64,000 nucleotides of DNA, from positions 233,649 to 297,648 of the forward strand of contig NZ_KB905821.1 of NCBI RefSeq assembly GCF_000381025.1, in the 5' to 3' direction. This DNA is from Streptomyces sulphureus DSM 40104 (GTDB lineage: Bacteria; Actinomycetota; Actinomycetes; Streptomycetales; Streptomycetaceae). The position numbers and the translations under genes were made by a program. Every line of letters begins with the position of its first letter. The first letter of the stretch is position 1. Shown here piece after piece: positions 8,811 to 17,084 of this stretch. A model generated the notes under the pieces. It was not told the DNA's origin and searched no databases. It saw nothing but the letters and a program-made list of their open reading frames with translations.

Positions 8811-8863
8811 GGCACGCCTCCTCGGATGCGCAGCCCGGGGCTGCCGGCTGCTGCGGGCTCGTT

Positions 8864-8880
8864 TTCTAAGCGCTTGCTCA
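8864..8880. promoter_or_regulatory. AAGCGCTT palindrome upstream of acyl-CoA dehydrogenase
   Basis: An 8-bp perfect palindrome AAGCGCTT (8868-8875) with partly symmetric flanks lies about 55 bases upstream of the dehydrogenase start. Similar palindromes often serve TetR-type regulators of fatty acid genes in actinobacteria. The binding protein is unknown; the nearby TetR gene has differently built sites at its own promoter. Confidence 0.35.
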
Positions 8881-8952
8881 GGGCTACCCGCAAGCTACCA
8901 CCCGCACCCCGCGGACCGGGAGGGCTCGGACGGCGCGCGGACGGCGCGCAGT

Positions 8953-9552
8953 TCAGGCCGCGGCCGCCGCGAGCGCACCCCGCGCCAGGCGGTGGAGGAG
9001 CGCCGCCGTCGTCCCGCGGTCCGGCAGCGCGGACGAACCGCTCAGGTGCGGCGTGGAGTTGAGCAGCCCGAAGACGGCGTGGACGGCGACGCGCGCGTCG
9101 GGCCCGCCGAGCCCCGGGTACCGCCCGCGCACCACCTCGACCCAGAGCTCCACGTACTGCCGCTGGAGCCTGCGCACCCGCTTGCGGTCGGCGGGGCGCA
9201 GGCGGTCCAACTCGCGGTCGTGGAGGGTGATGAGGGCGCGGTCGTCGAGCGCGAACTCGATGTGCCCGTGGATGAGCGAGTCGAGCGCCGCGTCCTCGGC
9301 GCCGCCCTCGGCCTGCGCCTCCTCGATCCGGCTGCGTCCGCCCTCGTTGAGCCGCTCGCTGATCCCGACGAGGAGTTCGGCGAGCATCGCGTCCTTGCCG
9401 GCGAAGTGCCGGTAGATGCCGGGCCCGCTGATGCCGACGGCCGCTCCTATCTCGTCGACCCCGACGCCGTGGAAACCGCGCTCGGCGAAGAGCCGCGCCG
9501 CCTCCCGCAGAATCTGCTCCCGTCGGGCCGGGGCGGCCTTGGTGGTACGCAT
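8953..9552 (-). CDS. TetR-family transcriptional regulator
   Basis: A 199-residue TetR repressor: an N-terminal three-helix DNA-binding domain with REQILREAARLFAERGFHGV, IGAAVGISGPGIYRHFAGKDAML (about residues 9-57, in two blocks), and a variable ligand domain. The ATG at 9552 was chosen because a good -10 (TACAAT, 9565-9560) places transcription start on this ATG, giving a leaderless mRNA; an ATG three codons upstream overlaps that -10. It is divergent from the leucine-catabolism operon and shares the operator-bearing intergenic region, so it probably represses both itself and the operon, with an acyl-CoA intermediate as likely ligand (inference). Confidence 0.88.
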   Translation of the reverse strand: MRTTKAAPARREQILREAARLFAERGFHGVGVDEIGAAVGISGPGIYRHFAGKDAMLAELLVGISERLNEGGRSRIEEAQAEGGAEDAALDSLIHGHIEFALDDRALITLHDRELDRLRPADRKRVRRLQRQYVELWVEVVRGRYPGLGGPDARVAVHAVFGLLNSTPHLSGSSALPDRGTTAALLHRLARGALAAAAA

Positions 9553-9559
9553 GCCCGCC

Positions 9560-9619
9560 ATTGTAGACAGCGGTGTTAGTGGGCGTTAACCTGTCGCCGT
9601 CCGGTTAACGGCGGCTAAC
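9560..9619. promoter_or_regulatory. Twin TetR operators and regulator promoter
   Basis: Two 16-bp elements of the form GTTA-N8-TAAC occur at 9575-9590 (GTTAGTGGGCGTTAAC) and 9604-9619 (GTTAACGGCGGCTAAC), 29 bases apart. The first overlaps the -35 of the minus-strand promoter TTAACG-N18-TACAAT of the TetR gene; the second lies toward the carboxyltransferase gene. Paired identical half-sites in a divergent region are the expected layout for TetR control of both directions. Confidence 0.68.
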
Positions 9620-9663
9620 ACGCCGCGCCGCGAGTGGCACCGTCGAGCGAGGGAGCTGGGCCG

Positions 9664-11340
9664 ATGCAGGAGACCGCAGGGACCACGACCCGGCCGGGCG
9701 TCCCCGAAGCGCCGGTGCTCTCCGTCGCGGCCGAGCCCCCGCCGGAGGCGGCACGCGCCCGCGCCGCCGCACACCGCGAACTCGCCGCCGGACTCCGCGA
9801 GAAGCTCGCGGCGGCCCGCCTCGGCGGCGGCGAGCGCGCCCGCAGCCGGCACACCGAGCGCGGCAAGCTCCTCCCCCGCGACCGCGTCGACCGCCTCCTC
9901 GACACCGGCTCGCCGTTCCTCGAACTCTCCCCGCTGGCGGCCGACGGCATGTACGAGGGGGTTGCGCCCTCCGCCGGGATCATCACCGGCATCGGCCGGG
10001 TGAGCGGGCGGCTGGTCGTGATCGTCGCCAACGACGCCACCGTCAAGGGCGGCACGTACTACCCGATGACGGTCAAGAAGCACCTGCGCGCCCAGGAGGT
10101 CGCGCTGGAGAACCGCCTGCCCTGCCTCTACCTCGTCGACTCGGGCGGCGCCTTCCTGCCGATGCAGGACGAAGTCTTCCCGGACCGCGAGCACTTCGGG
10201 CGCATCTTCTACAACCAGGCACGGCTCTCCGCCGCCGGCGTCCCCCAACTCGCCGCCGTGCTCGGCTCCTGCACGGCAGGCGGTGCCTACGTGCCGGCGA
10301 TGAGCGACGAGGCCGTCATCGTCCGCGAGCAGGGGACGATCTTCCTCGGCGGGCCGCCGCTGGTGAAGGCGGCGACCGGAGAGGTCGTCAGCGCCGAGGA
10401 GTTGGGCGGCGGCGCCGTGCACACGCGCGTCTCCGGCGTCACCGACCACCTCGCGGAGGACGACGCGCACGCGCTCCGCATACTCCGCCGGATCGTCGCG
10501 ACGCTCCCCGCACCGCCGGCACCCGAGGCGCTGCCCTGGCAGGTGCTCCCCGCCGAGGAGCCCGCGGCGGAACCGGCAGGGCTGCACACCGCCGTCCCCG
10601 TCGACTCGCGCACCAGCTACGACGTGCGCGAGGTCGTCGCCAGGACCGTCGACGGCTCCCGCTTCCAGGAGTTCAAGGCCGAGTACGGCACCACGCTCGT
10701 CACCGGCTTCGCCCGCATCATGGGGCACCCGGTCGGCATCGTCGCCAACAACGGCGTGCTCTTCTCCGAGTCGGCGCTCAAGGGCGCGCACTTCGTCGAA
10801 CTCTGCGACCAGCGCGGCATCCCGCTCGTCTTCCTCCAGAACATCTCCGGCTTCATGGTCGGCAAGGACTACGAGGCCGGCGGCATCGCGAAGAACGGCG
10901 CCAAGATGGTGACGGCCGTCGCCTGCGCCCGCGTACCGAAACTGACGGTGGTGATCGGCGGCTCCTACGGTGCGGGCAACTACTCGATGTGCGGCCGTGC
11001 TTACTCGCCCCGCTTCCTGTGGACATGGCCGAACGCGAAGATCTCCGTGATGGGAGGCGAGCAGGCGGCCTCCGTCCTCGCCACCGTCAAGCGCGACCAG
11101 TTGGAGGCGCGCGGCGAGGAGTGGAGCGCCGAGGAGGAGGAAGAGTTCCGGGCGCCGGTGCGCCGGCAGTACGAGGAACAGGGCAACGCCTACTACGCGA
11201 CGGCCCGGCTCTGGGACGACGGCGTCATCGAGCCGACGCAGACGCGCTCCGTCCTCGGCCTCGCGCTCACCGCGTGCGCACAGGCCCCGCTCCCCGAACG
11301 GGCCCCGGACGCGGCGCGGTTCGGCGTCTTCCGGATGTGA
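9664..11340 (+). CDS. mccB: Acyl-CoA carboxylase beta chain (methylcrotonyl-CoA carboxyltransferase)
   Basis: The 558-residue protein has the full tandem crotonase-fold carboxyltransferase: YYPMTVKKHLRAQEVAL near residue 138, LVDSGGAFLP near 157, GSCTAGGAYVPAMSDE near 201, ILFLG-like IFLGGPPLVKAATGE, and in the second half FLQNISGFMVGKDYE near 395 and GSYGAGNYSMCGRAY near 433. These match the beta subunit of 3-methylcrotonyl-CoA carboxylase, which carboxylates 3-methylcrotonyl-CoA in leucine breakdown. The next genes (biotin carboxylase, HMG-CoA lyase, acyl-CoA dehydrogenase) support that specificity over propionyl-CoA. The ATG at 9664 lies behind GAGGGAGC; an in-frame GTG at 9634 is the alternative. 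Confidence 0.9.
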   Translation: MQETAGTTTRPGVPEAPVLSVAAEPPPEAARARAAAHRELAAGLREKLAAARLGGGERARSRHTERGKLLPRDRVDRLLDTGSPFLELSPLAADGMYEGVAPSAGIITGIGRVSGRLVVIVANDATVKGGTYYPMTVKKHLRAQEVALENRLPCLYLVDSGGAFLPMQDEVFPDREHFGRIFYNQARLSAAGVPQLAAVLGSCTAGGAYVPAMSDEAVIVREQGTIFLGGPPLVKAATGEVVSAEELGGGAVHTRVSGVTDHLAEDDAHALRILRRIVATLPAPPAPEALPWQVLPAEEPAAEPAGLHTAVPVDSRTSYDVREVVARTVDGSRFQEFKAEYGTTLVTGFARIMGHPVGIVANNGVLFSESALKGAHFVELCDQRGIPLVFLQNISGFMVGKDYEAGGIAKNGAKMVTAVACARVPKLTVVIGGSYGAGNYSMCGRAYSPRFLWTWPNAKISVMGGEQAASVLATVKRDQLEARGEEWSAEEEEEFRAPVRRQYEEQGNAYYATARLWDDGVIEPTQTRSVLGLALTACAQAPLPERAPDAARFGVFRM

Positions 11341-11401
11341 GGCGGCGATGACGACACTCGACAGCGAACCGGCGAAGCGCCGACGGGCGGGGAGGCAGCG
11401 G

Positions 11402-13429
11402 ATGTTCGACACGGTACTGGTCGCCAACCGGGGCGAGATCGCGGTCCGCGTGATCCGCACCCTCCGCGCACTCGGCGTCCACGCGGTGGCCGTCTACAGC
11501 GAGGCCGACGCCGACGCGCGCCACGTGCGCGAGGCCGACTCCGCCGTGCTCCTCGGCCCCGCGGCGGCCTCCGAGAGCTACCTCTCCGTCGAGCGCCTCC
11601 TCGACGCCGCCCGCCGCACCGGAGCGCAGGCCGTCCACCCGGGGTACGGGTTCCTCGCCGAGAACGCGGCGTTCGCCCGCGCGGTCACCGAGGCCGGGCT
11701 CGCCTTCGTCGGGCCGCCCGCGGAGGCCGTCGAGCTCATGGGCGACAAGATCCGGGCGAAGGAGACGGTGCGCGCGGCCGGCGTGCCCGTGGTCGACGGC
11801 TCGTCGGGGAGCGGGCTGAGCGACGCCGAACTCCTCGACGCCGCACGGAAGATCGGCATGCCGGTCCTGCTGAAGCCGTCGGCGGGAGGCGGCGGCAAGG
11901 GGATGCGGCTCGTCACCGACGAGCGGGAGCTGCCCGACGCCGTCGCAGCGGCGAGGCGCACCGCGCTCGGCGCCTTCGGCGACGACGCGCTCCTGCTGGA
12001 GCGCTGGATCGAGCGTCCGCGGCACATCGAGATCCAGGTGCTCGCCGACGGGCACGGCAACGTCGTCCACCTCGGCGAGCGCGAGTGCTCCCTCCAACGC
12101 CGGCACCAGAAGATCGTCGAGGAGGCGCCGAGCCCGCTCCTCGACGACGCGCTGCGCTCCGCGATGGGCGAGGCCGCCGTCGAGGCGGCACGCTCCTGCG
12201 GGTACCGGGGCGCCGGCACCGTCGAGTTCATCGTCCCCGGCGGCGACCCCGCAGCGTACGCCTTCATGGAGATGAACACCCGGCTCCAGGTGGAGCACCC
12301 GGTCACCGAGCTCGTCACGGGGCTCGACCTCGTCGAGTGGCAGCTCCGCGTCGCCGCCGGCGAGCAACTGCCTTTCTCCCAGGGCGAGATCAGCCTGACG
12401 GGGCACGCGGTGGAGGCCCGCGTCTGCGCCGAGAGCACCCGGATCGGCCCGGAGGAGGTGGAGTTCCTCCCCTCCACCGGGCGCGTCCTGCACCTGGAGG
12501 AGCCCCAGGGCGCCTCCGTACGCACCGACTCGGGCCTCGCCACCGGCACCGAGGTCGGCACCGACTACGACCCGATGCTCGCCAAGGTGATCGCTCACGG
12601 CCCCGACCGCGCCACCGCGCTCCGCCGCCTGCGGTCGGCGCTCGGCGCAACCGTCGTCCTCGGCGTCGAGACCAACACCTCTTTTCTGAGGGGCCTGTTG
12701 GACGTGGAGGAGGTCGCCTCGGGCAAGTTGGACACCGGGCTCGTCGGACGCGTCGCGCCCGCCCTCGTGCCCGTGGGGCCGCCGCCGCGGCTCTGGGCGC
12801 TCGCCGCGCTGCTCGCCCAGGCAGCGGAGGAGCCCGCGGGTCCCGGCTGGGTCGACCCGTTCGCGGTGCCGTCCGGTTGGCGGCTCGGCGCCGAACCCGC
12901 CTGGTCCGTACGGACGTTCCGCGTCCAGGGCGGCGAGCCCGTCGAGGTGCGGCTGCGCGGCACGGCGGACGGGGCACGGGTCCGGGTCGGCGAAGAGCCG
13001 CCCGTTGACTGCCGGTTGCTCCCCTCCGACGGAGGTGCACGCCTCGCGTGGGAGTACGACGGCGTCGTCGGCACCGCCGTCCACGCGCGAGACGGCGCCG
13101 GCGTCTGGCTCGCGCACGCCGGCGCGACCTGGCACCTGCGGCGGCACGACCCGGTCGAGGCCGCCCTCGACGAGGCGTCGACCGCGCACGGGGTCGTCAC
13201 GGCGCCGATGCCGGGCACCGTGACGGTGGTGAAGGTGGTCGTGGGCGAGCAAGTCCGCGCCGATCAGGACCTGTTGGTGGTGGAGGCGATGAAGATGGAG
13301 CACGTGCTGACCGCTCCCTTCGACGGCACGGTGGCACGGCTCGACGTCGCACCCGGCGCCGCGGTCGCCATCGACCAGCCGCTCGCGACGGTCGAGGGCG
13401 GCGCCGAGGAGCAGGAGGGGACGCGATGA
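11402..13429 (+). CDS. mccA: Acyl-CoA carboxylase alpha chain, biotin carboxylase/BCCP fusion
   Basis: A 675-residue biotin-dependent carboxylase subunit. MFDTVLVANRGEIAVRVIRT begins the biotin-carboxylase domain, with PGYGFLAENAAF, the ATP-grasp loop KPSAGGGGKGM near residue 160 and EMNTRLQVEHPVTE near 293. A middle linker domain follows, and the biotinyl domain ends the chain with EAMKMEHVLTAP; the Lys near 630 is the biotin site. I chose ATG 11402 because GGGGAGG lies just upstream and the family starts with MF; an ATG at 11348 with an 18-residue extension is possible. Together with the beta chain it forms the carboxylase of leucine degradation. Confidence 0.9.
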   Translation: MFDTVLVANRGEIAVRVIRTLRALGVHAVAVYSEADADARHVREADSAVLLGPAAASESYLSVERLLDAARRTGAQAVHPGYGFLAENAAFARAVTEAGLAFVGPPAEAVELMGDKIRAKETVRAAGVPVVDGSSGSGLSDAELLDAARKIGMPVLLKPSAGGGGKGMRLVTDERELPDAVAAARRTALGAFGDDALLLERWIERPRHIEIQVLADGHGNVVHLGERECSLQRRHQKIVEEAPSPLLDDALRSAMGEAAVEAARSCGYRGAGTVEFIVPGGDPAAYAFMEMNTRLQVEHPVTELVTGLDLVEWQLRVAAGEQLPFSQGEISLTGHAVEARVCAESTRIGPEEVEFLPSTGRVLHLEEPQGASVRTDSGLATGTEVGTDYDPMLAKVIAHGPDRATALRRLRSALGATVVLGVETNTSFLRGLLDVEEVASGKLDTGLVGRVAPALVPVGPPPRLWALAALLAQAAEEPAGPGWVDPFAVPSGWRLGAEPAWSVRTFRVQGGEPVEVRLRGTADGARVRVGEEPPVDCRLLPSDGGARLAWEYDGVVGTAVHARDGAGVWLAHAGATWHLRRHDPVEAALDEASTAHGVVTAPMPGTVTVVKVVVGEQVRADQDLLVVEAMKMEHVLTAPFDGTVARLDVAPGAAVAIDQPLATVEGGAEEQEGTR

Positions 13430-14400
13430 GCGAGGGGCTGCCGATGCGGGTACCGGCCGACGGCCTCCCGCAGCGGGTGCGCATCCACGAGGTCGGCCCG
13501 CGCGACGGGCTCCAGAACGAGTCGGCCGTCGTCCCCGTCGAGGTGAAGGCGGAGTTCGTGCACCGCCTCGCCGGAGCCGGGCTGCGCACAGTGGAGGCCA
13601 CGAGCTTCGTCCACCCGCGGTGGGTGCCGCAGCTCGCCGACGCGGAAGAGCTCTACCCGCGCCTCGCCGACCTCCCGGACGACGTAGCGCTGCCCGTCCT
13701 CGTCCCCAACGCGCGCGGTCTGCAACGGGCGTTGGCGCTCGGCGTCCGCTCGGCGGCGGTCTTCGCCAGCGCCACGGAGTCCTTCGCACAGGCCAACCTC
13801 AACCGCACCGTGGCCGGCGCCCTGGAGATGTTCGCGCCGGTCGTGGCGGAGGCCGCCGCGGCGGGCGTCCCCGTGCGCGGCTACCTCTCGATGTGCTTCG
13901 GCGACCCGTGGGAGGGGCCCGTCCCCGCCTCCCGAGTGGTCGACGTCTGCAAGGAGTTGCTCTCCATGGGGTGCAGCGAGCTGAGCCTCGGGGACACGAT
14001 CGGAGTCGCCACCCCCGGCCAGGTCACCGCGCTGCTGCGCGCCCTCGGCGAGGCCGGCATCCCGACGGGCCGGCTCGCCGTCCACTTCCACGACACGTAC
14101 GGGCAGGCGCTGGCGAACACCCTCGCGGCCCTCCAGCACGGCGTCACCACGGTCGACGCCTCCGCCGGCGGCCTCGGCGGCTGCCCGTACGCCAAGAGCG
14201 CCACGGGGAACCTCGCCACCGAGGACCTCGTCTGGATGCTCCGCGGCCTCGGCGTCGAGACCGGCGTCGACCTCGACCGGCTCGTCGCCACCAGCATCTG
14301 GATGGCCGGCGCGCTCGGCCGCCCCAGCCCCTCCCGCACCGTGCAGGCGCTCGCAGGGAAGACCCCCGACGACGCCCGCGCCCGGCCCAAGGAGTCCTGA
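13426..14400 (+). CDS. Hydroxymethylglutaryl-CoA lyase
   Basis: The 324-residue protein is a DRE-TIM metallolyase: VGPRDGLQNE near residue 24 gives the metal-binding Asp and the substrate Arg, TVEATSFVHP follows, SLGDTIG and HFHDTYGQALAN carry the metal His pair, and GGLGGCPYAKSATGNLATED (about 248-267) contains the active-site Cys loop. It cleaves HMG-CoA to acetoacetate and acetyl-CoA, the last step of leucine degradation. Its ATG overlaps the stop of the carboxylase alpha gene (ATGA), so the two are translationally coupled. Confidence 0.93.
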   Translation: MSEGLPMRVPADGLPQRVRIHEVGPRDGLQNESAVVPVEVKAEFVHRLAGAGLRTVEATSFVHPRWVPQLADAEELYPRLADLPDDVALPVLVPNARGLQRALALGVRSAAVFASATESFAQANLNRTVAGALEMFAPVVAEAAAAGVPVRGYLSMCFGDPWEGPVPASRVVDVCKELLSMGCSELSLGDTIGVATPGQVTALLRALGEAGIPTGRLAVHFHDTYGQALANTLAALQHGVTTVDASAGGLGGCPYAKSATGNLATEDLVWMLRGLGVETGVDLDRLVATSIWMAGALGRPSPSRTVQALAGKTPDDARARPKES

Positions 14401-14404
14401 AACC

Positions 14405-15571
14405 ATGGCACTCGACCACCGGCTCAGCCCCGAACACGAGGAACTCCGCACCACCGTCGAGAAGTTCGCCCACGACGTCGTGGCACCGGCGATCGCGGAA
14501 CACTACGAGGCGCACACCTTCCCCTACGAAATCGTCCGCCAGATGGGCGAGATGGGCCTCTTCGGCCTCCCCTTCCCCGAGGAGTACGGCGGCATGGGCG
14601 GCGACTACCTCGCGCTCTGCATCGCCCTGGAGGAGCTCGCACGCGTCGACTCCTCCGTCGCGATCACCTTGGAGGCAGGCGTCTCGCTCGGTGCCATGCC
14701 GATCCACCGGTTCGGCACCGAGGAGCAGAAGCGCGCGTGGCTGCCGCGGCTCTGCTCCGGCGAGATCCTCGGCGCCTTCGGCCTCACCGAGCCCGAGTGC
14801 GGCTCCGACGCGGGCGGCACCCGCACCACCGCCGTACGCGACCCCGAGACCGGCGACTGGATCATCAACGGCGGCAAGTCCTTCATCACCAACTCCGGCA
14901 CCGACATCACGGCGTTCGTCACCGTCACCGCCGTCACCGGCCGCCGCGAGGACGGCTCGCCCCTCATCTCCACCCTGCTCGTCCCTTCCGGCACCCCCGG
15001 TTTCACCGTCGAGCCGGCGTACGACAAGGTCGGCTGGAACGCCTCGGACACCCACGGCCTCTCCTTCGACGACGTGCGCGTCCCCGCGGGGAACCTCGTC
15101 GGCGAAGAGGGCCGCGGCTACGCCCAGTTCCTCCGCATCCTCGACGAGGGCCGCATCGCCATCTCCGCGCTCGCCACCGGCCTCGCGCAAGGCTGCGTCG
15201 ACGAGTCGGTCTCCTACGCGCGGACCCGCCACGCCTTCGGCCGCCCCATCGGCGACAACCAGGCGATCCAGTTCACGCTCGCCGACATGGAGATGCGGGC
15301 CCACACCGCACGCACCGCCTGGCGCGACGCCGCCTCCCGGCTCGTCGCGGGCGAGCGGTTCAAGAAGCAGGCGGCGCTGGCGAAGCTCCACTCCTCGCAG
15401 GTCGCCGTCGACAACGCACGCGACGCCACCCAGATCCACGGCGGTTACGGCTTCATGAACGAGTACCCCGTGGCCCGCATGTGGCGCGACGCGAAGATCC
15501 TGGAGATCGGCGAAGGCACGAGCGAGGTGCAGCGGATGCTGGTGGCGAGGGAGCTGGGCGTCGTCGGATAA
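14405..15571 (+). CDS. Acyl-CoA dehydrogenase, probably isovaleryl/branched-chain
   Basis: A 388-residue acyl-CoA dehydrogenase: FGLTEPECGSDAGGTRTTA near residue 122, FITNSG near 159, the middle domain with FGRPIGDNQAIQFTLADME and the end with IHGGYGFMNEYPV and GEGTSEVQRMLVARELG. The Glu in GEGTSE is at the short-/branched-chain catalytic position. Four bases separate it from the lyase gene, so it belongs to the same operon. By context it makes 3-methylcrotonyl-CoA from isovaleryl-CoA, but sequence alone does not exclude another short-chain substrate. Confidence 0.88.
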   Translation: MALDHRLSPEHEELRTTVEKFAHDVVAPAIAEHYEAHTFPYEIVRQMGEMGLFGLPFPEEYGGMGGDYLALCIALEELARVDSSVAITLEAGVSLGAMPIHRFGTEEQKRAWLPRLCSGEILGAFGLTEPECGSDAGGTRTTAVRDPETGDWIINGGKSFITNSGTDITAFVTVTAVTGRREDGSPLISTLLVPSGTPGFTVEPAYDKVGWNASDTHGLSFDDVRVPAGNLVGEEGRGYAQFLRILDEGRIAISALATGLAQGCVDESVSYARTRHAFGRPIGDNQAIQFTLADMEMRAHTARTAWRDAASRLVAGERFKKQAALAKLHSSQVAVDNARDATQIHGGYGFMNEYPVARMWRDAKILEIGEGTSEVQRMLVARELGVVG

Positions 15572-15578
15572 TCGCCGT

Positions 15579-16466
15579 ATGGCGGAGATTCTTCAGCGCT
15601 CGGGCACGTGGACCTTCGACGGGGACACGATCCGTATCGTCCCCGGCACGGGCCGGCAGGTCCACCCGCTGCGCCGCACGCTCGGGGAGGTCGCCGTCCC
15701 GCTCCAGGCAGTCGCCGGCGTCGCGTACGAGCGCAGCGGCAAGCGCGGCGGTCGGCTGCGCCTCCGTATGCGCGACGGCGCAGACCCGCTCTCCCAGGTG
15801 GCGGGCGGCCGGCTCCACGAGGCGTCCGACCCGTACCAACTCGGCGTCGAGCAGGACCGCGAGGGCGTTGCCGAGTACTTCGTCGACGAGGTCCGCAACG
15901 CCCTCCTGCTGGAGCAGGTCCCCGACACCCCGACGGACCGCTGGCTGCTCCCCGGGCCGCCGGTGCCGCTCACCGCCCCCGGCAGCGACGGCACCGCCTC
16001 GTTCGACGGCGAGCTCGTCCAGTTGGAGTGGAACTGGCTGGCCGAGGAGAGCAAGACGACGGGAGGGCCGCGCCGGTTCGCCCTCGCCGACCTGGAATCC
16101 GTCGTGTGGACCCCGGCCGTCGGCTGGGAGAACGGCAGCCTCCGGTTCCGCCCGCACGGTTCCCACGCCACGACGAAGCCGCAGCACGACCCCAACTGCC
16201 TGTCGCTGTGGGGTATCCGCCAGGCGCGGGAGACGGGCGGCAGCGTCCTCCTCGGCGCCGCCGTCGTCGCCCGCCTCCCGCACCCCCTCGCGTCGGACTC
16301 CCCGGCGCCCGCCGCCCTCACCAAGCCGCCACAGCCCGAGACCTCCGACTCCGGGCACGACGACCTTCTCCGCCGCCTCCGCGAACTCGGCGAGCTGCGC
16401 AGCCAAGGCATCCTGACCGAGGAGGAGTTCGCCGCGGCGAAGAAGGCGGTGCTCGACCGGTTCTGA
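15579..16466 (+). CDS. DUF4429 protein with C-terminal SHOCT domain
   Basis: The 295-residue protein shows two copies of a DUF4429-like beta-rich domain. Copy 1 starts with GTWTFDGDTIRIVP and copy 2, near residue 140, with GTASFDGELVQLEWN. The last 35 residues, LLRRLRELGELRSQGILTEE in the first part followed by EFAAAKKAVLDRF, are a classical SHOCT motif, found at the ends of many actinobacterial proteins and probably an oligomerisation element. It starts 7 bases after the dehydrogenase and may be co-transcribed with it, though no link to leucine breakdown is known. Confidence 0.82.
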   Translation: MAEILQRSGTWTFDGDTIRIVPGTGRQVHPLRRTLGEVAVPLQAVAGVAYERSGKRGGRLRLRMRDGADPLSQVAGGRLHEASDPYQLGVEQDREGVAEYFVDEVRNALLLEQVPDTPTDRWLLPGPPVPLTAPGSDGTASFDGELVQLEWNWLAEESKTTGGPRRFALADLESVVWTPAVGWENGSLRFRPHGSHATTKPQHDPNCLSLWGIRQARETGGSVLLGAAVVARLPHPLASDSPAPAALTKPPQPETSDSGHDDLLRRLRELGELRSQGILTEEEFAAAKKAVLDRF

Positions 16467-16664
16467 CCGGCGGGCGCCGCGGGCGCCGGCCGGGCGGCAC
16501 GGCCGAAACGTCGCTTCCCGTTCCGTTCGTGAGGACTGCGTGAGGACACCGCCACCACGCGCGGACGCCCCCAGAAACGGGGATGTGCCGAGGATCTCGC
16601 CCCGACGTGCCCGATACCGGGCAGAAATCTTGCACTCCTCGCCGGAGACGAGCACTATCGACGG
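16467..16664 (+). promoter_or_regulatory. Promoter region of the small gene upstream of glmS
   Basis: A GC stem CCGGCG/CGCCGG (16467-16489) directly follows the DUF4429 stop and may end that transcript. Near the other end lies TTGCAC (16630-16635), 17 bases, then CACTAT (16653-16658), an excellent vegetative promoter. Its expected start is at 16664-16665, on the GTG of the next gene. Between these sites I see no gene. Confidence 0.6.
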
Positions 16665-16943
16665 GTGCTCGAAGTTCGCTCCCCGACCCATGACGACCTC
16701 GTCGACCACCTCGTCCGCACCACCCCGCTCCAGCGCGGCGAGGCGGTCCGAGTGGTCCTCGACGTCCTGGCCTACTTCGACGAGACCGCCGCCGAGTTCG
16801 TCCGCCGCCGCCACCGCGAGCTGCAATCGGCCGGACTCACCAACGCGGAGATCTTCGAGCGCGTCCGAGCAGAACTACCGCACCGCGCGGTCGCGCCCCC
16901 CGACCTCTCCGAGCGCCAGCTACGCAGGATCGTCTACGGCTGA
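16665..16943 (+). CDS. Small conserved protein upstream of glmS
   Basis: A 92-residue, charged, mostly helical protein starting at GTG 16665 (reads VLEVRSPTHDDL). No Shine-Dalgarno is present, but the promoter just upstream puts the transcription start on the GTG, so translation is probably leaderless. It has no membrane segment, cysteines or catalytic motif that I recognise. Alternating Arg/Glu pairs (ETAAEFVRRRHREL) suggest two or three amphipathic helices. Function unknown; it lies 141 bases ahead of glmS on the same strand. Confidence 0.65.
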   Translation: MLEVRSPTHDDLVDHLVRTTPLQRGEAVRVVLDVLAYFDETAAEFVRRRHRELQSAGLTNAEIFERVRAELPHRAVAPPDLSERQLRRIVYG

Positions 16944-17084
16944 GCAGCACCCGCCCGGCGGAGACGACGGCCCTGCGCGCGAGCCGAGAACCACAGGGAC
17001 GGCCGCCACCGAACCACCGCAGACAACGGGGCACCCGGCACAACGCCCCAGCACCACCGAGCACCAAAGGGAGAGGCACCGGAC

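Noticed and set aside
11267..13789. An 840-codon minus-strand frame across the carboxylase genes
   Set aside because: It lies opposite well-identified mccA; no start signal and no recognisable protein.
16630..16661. Possible CIRCE heat-shock operator (CTTGCACTC...GAGCACTA)
   Set aside because: The spacer is 12 instead of 9 bases and the arms do not match fully; the -35/-10 promoter explains the sequence better.
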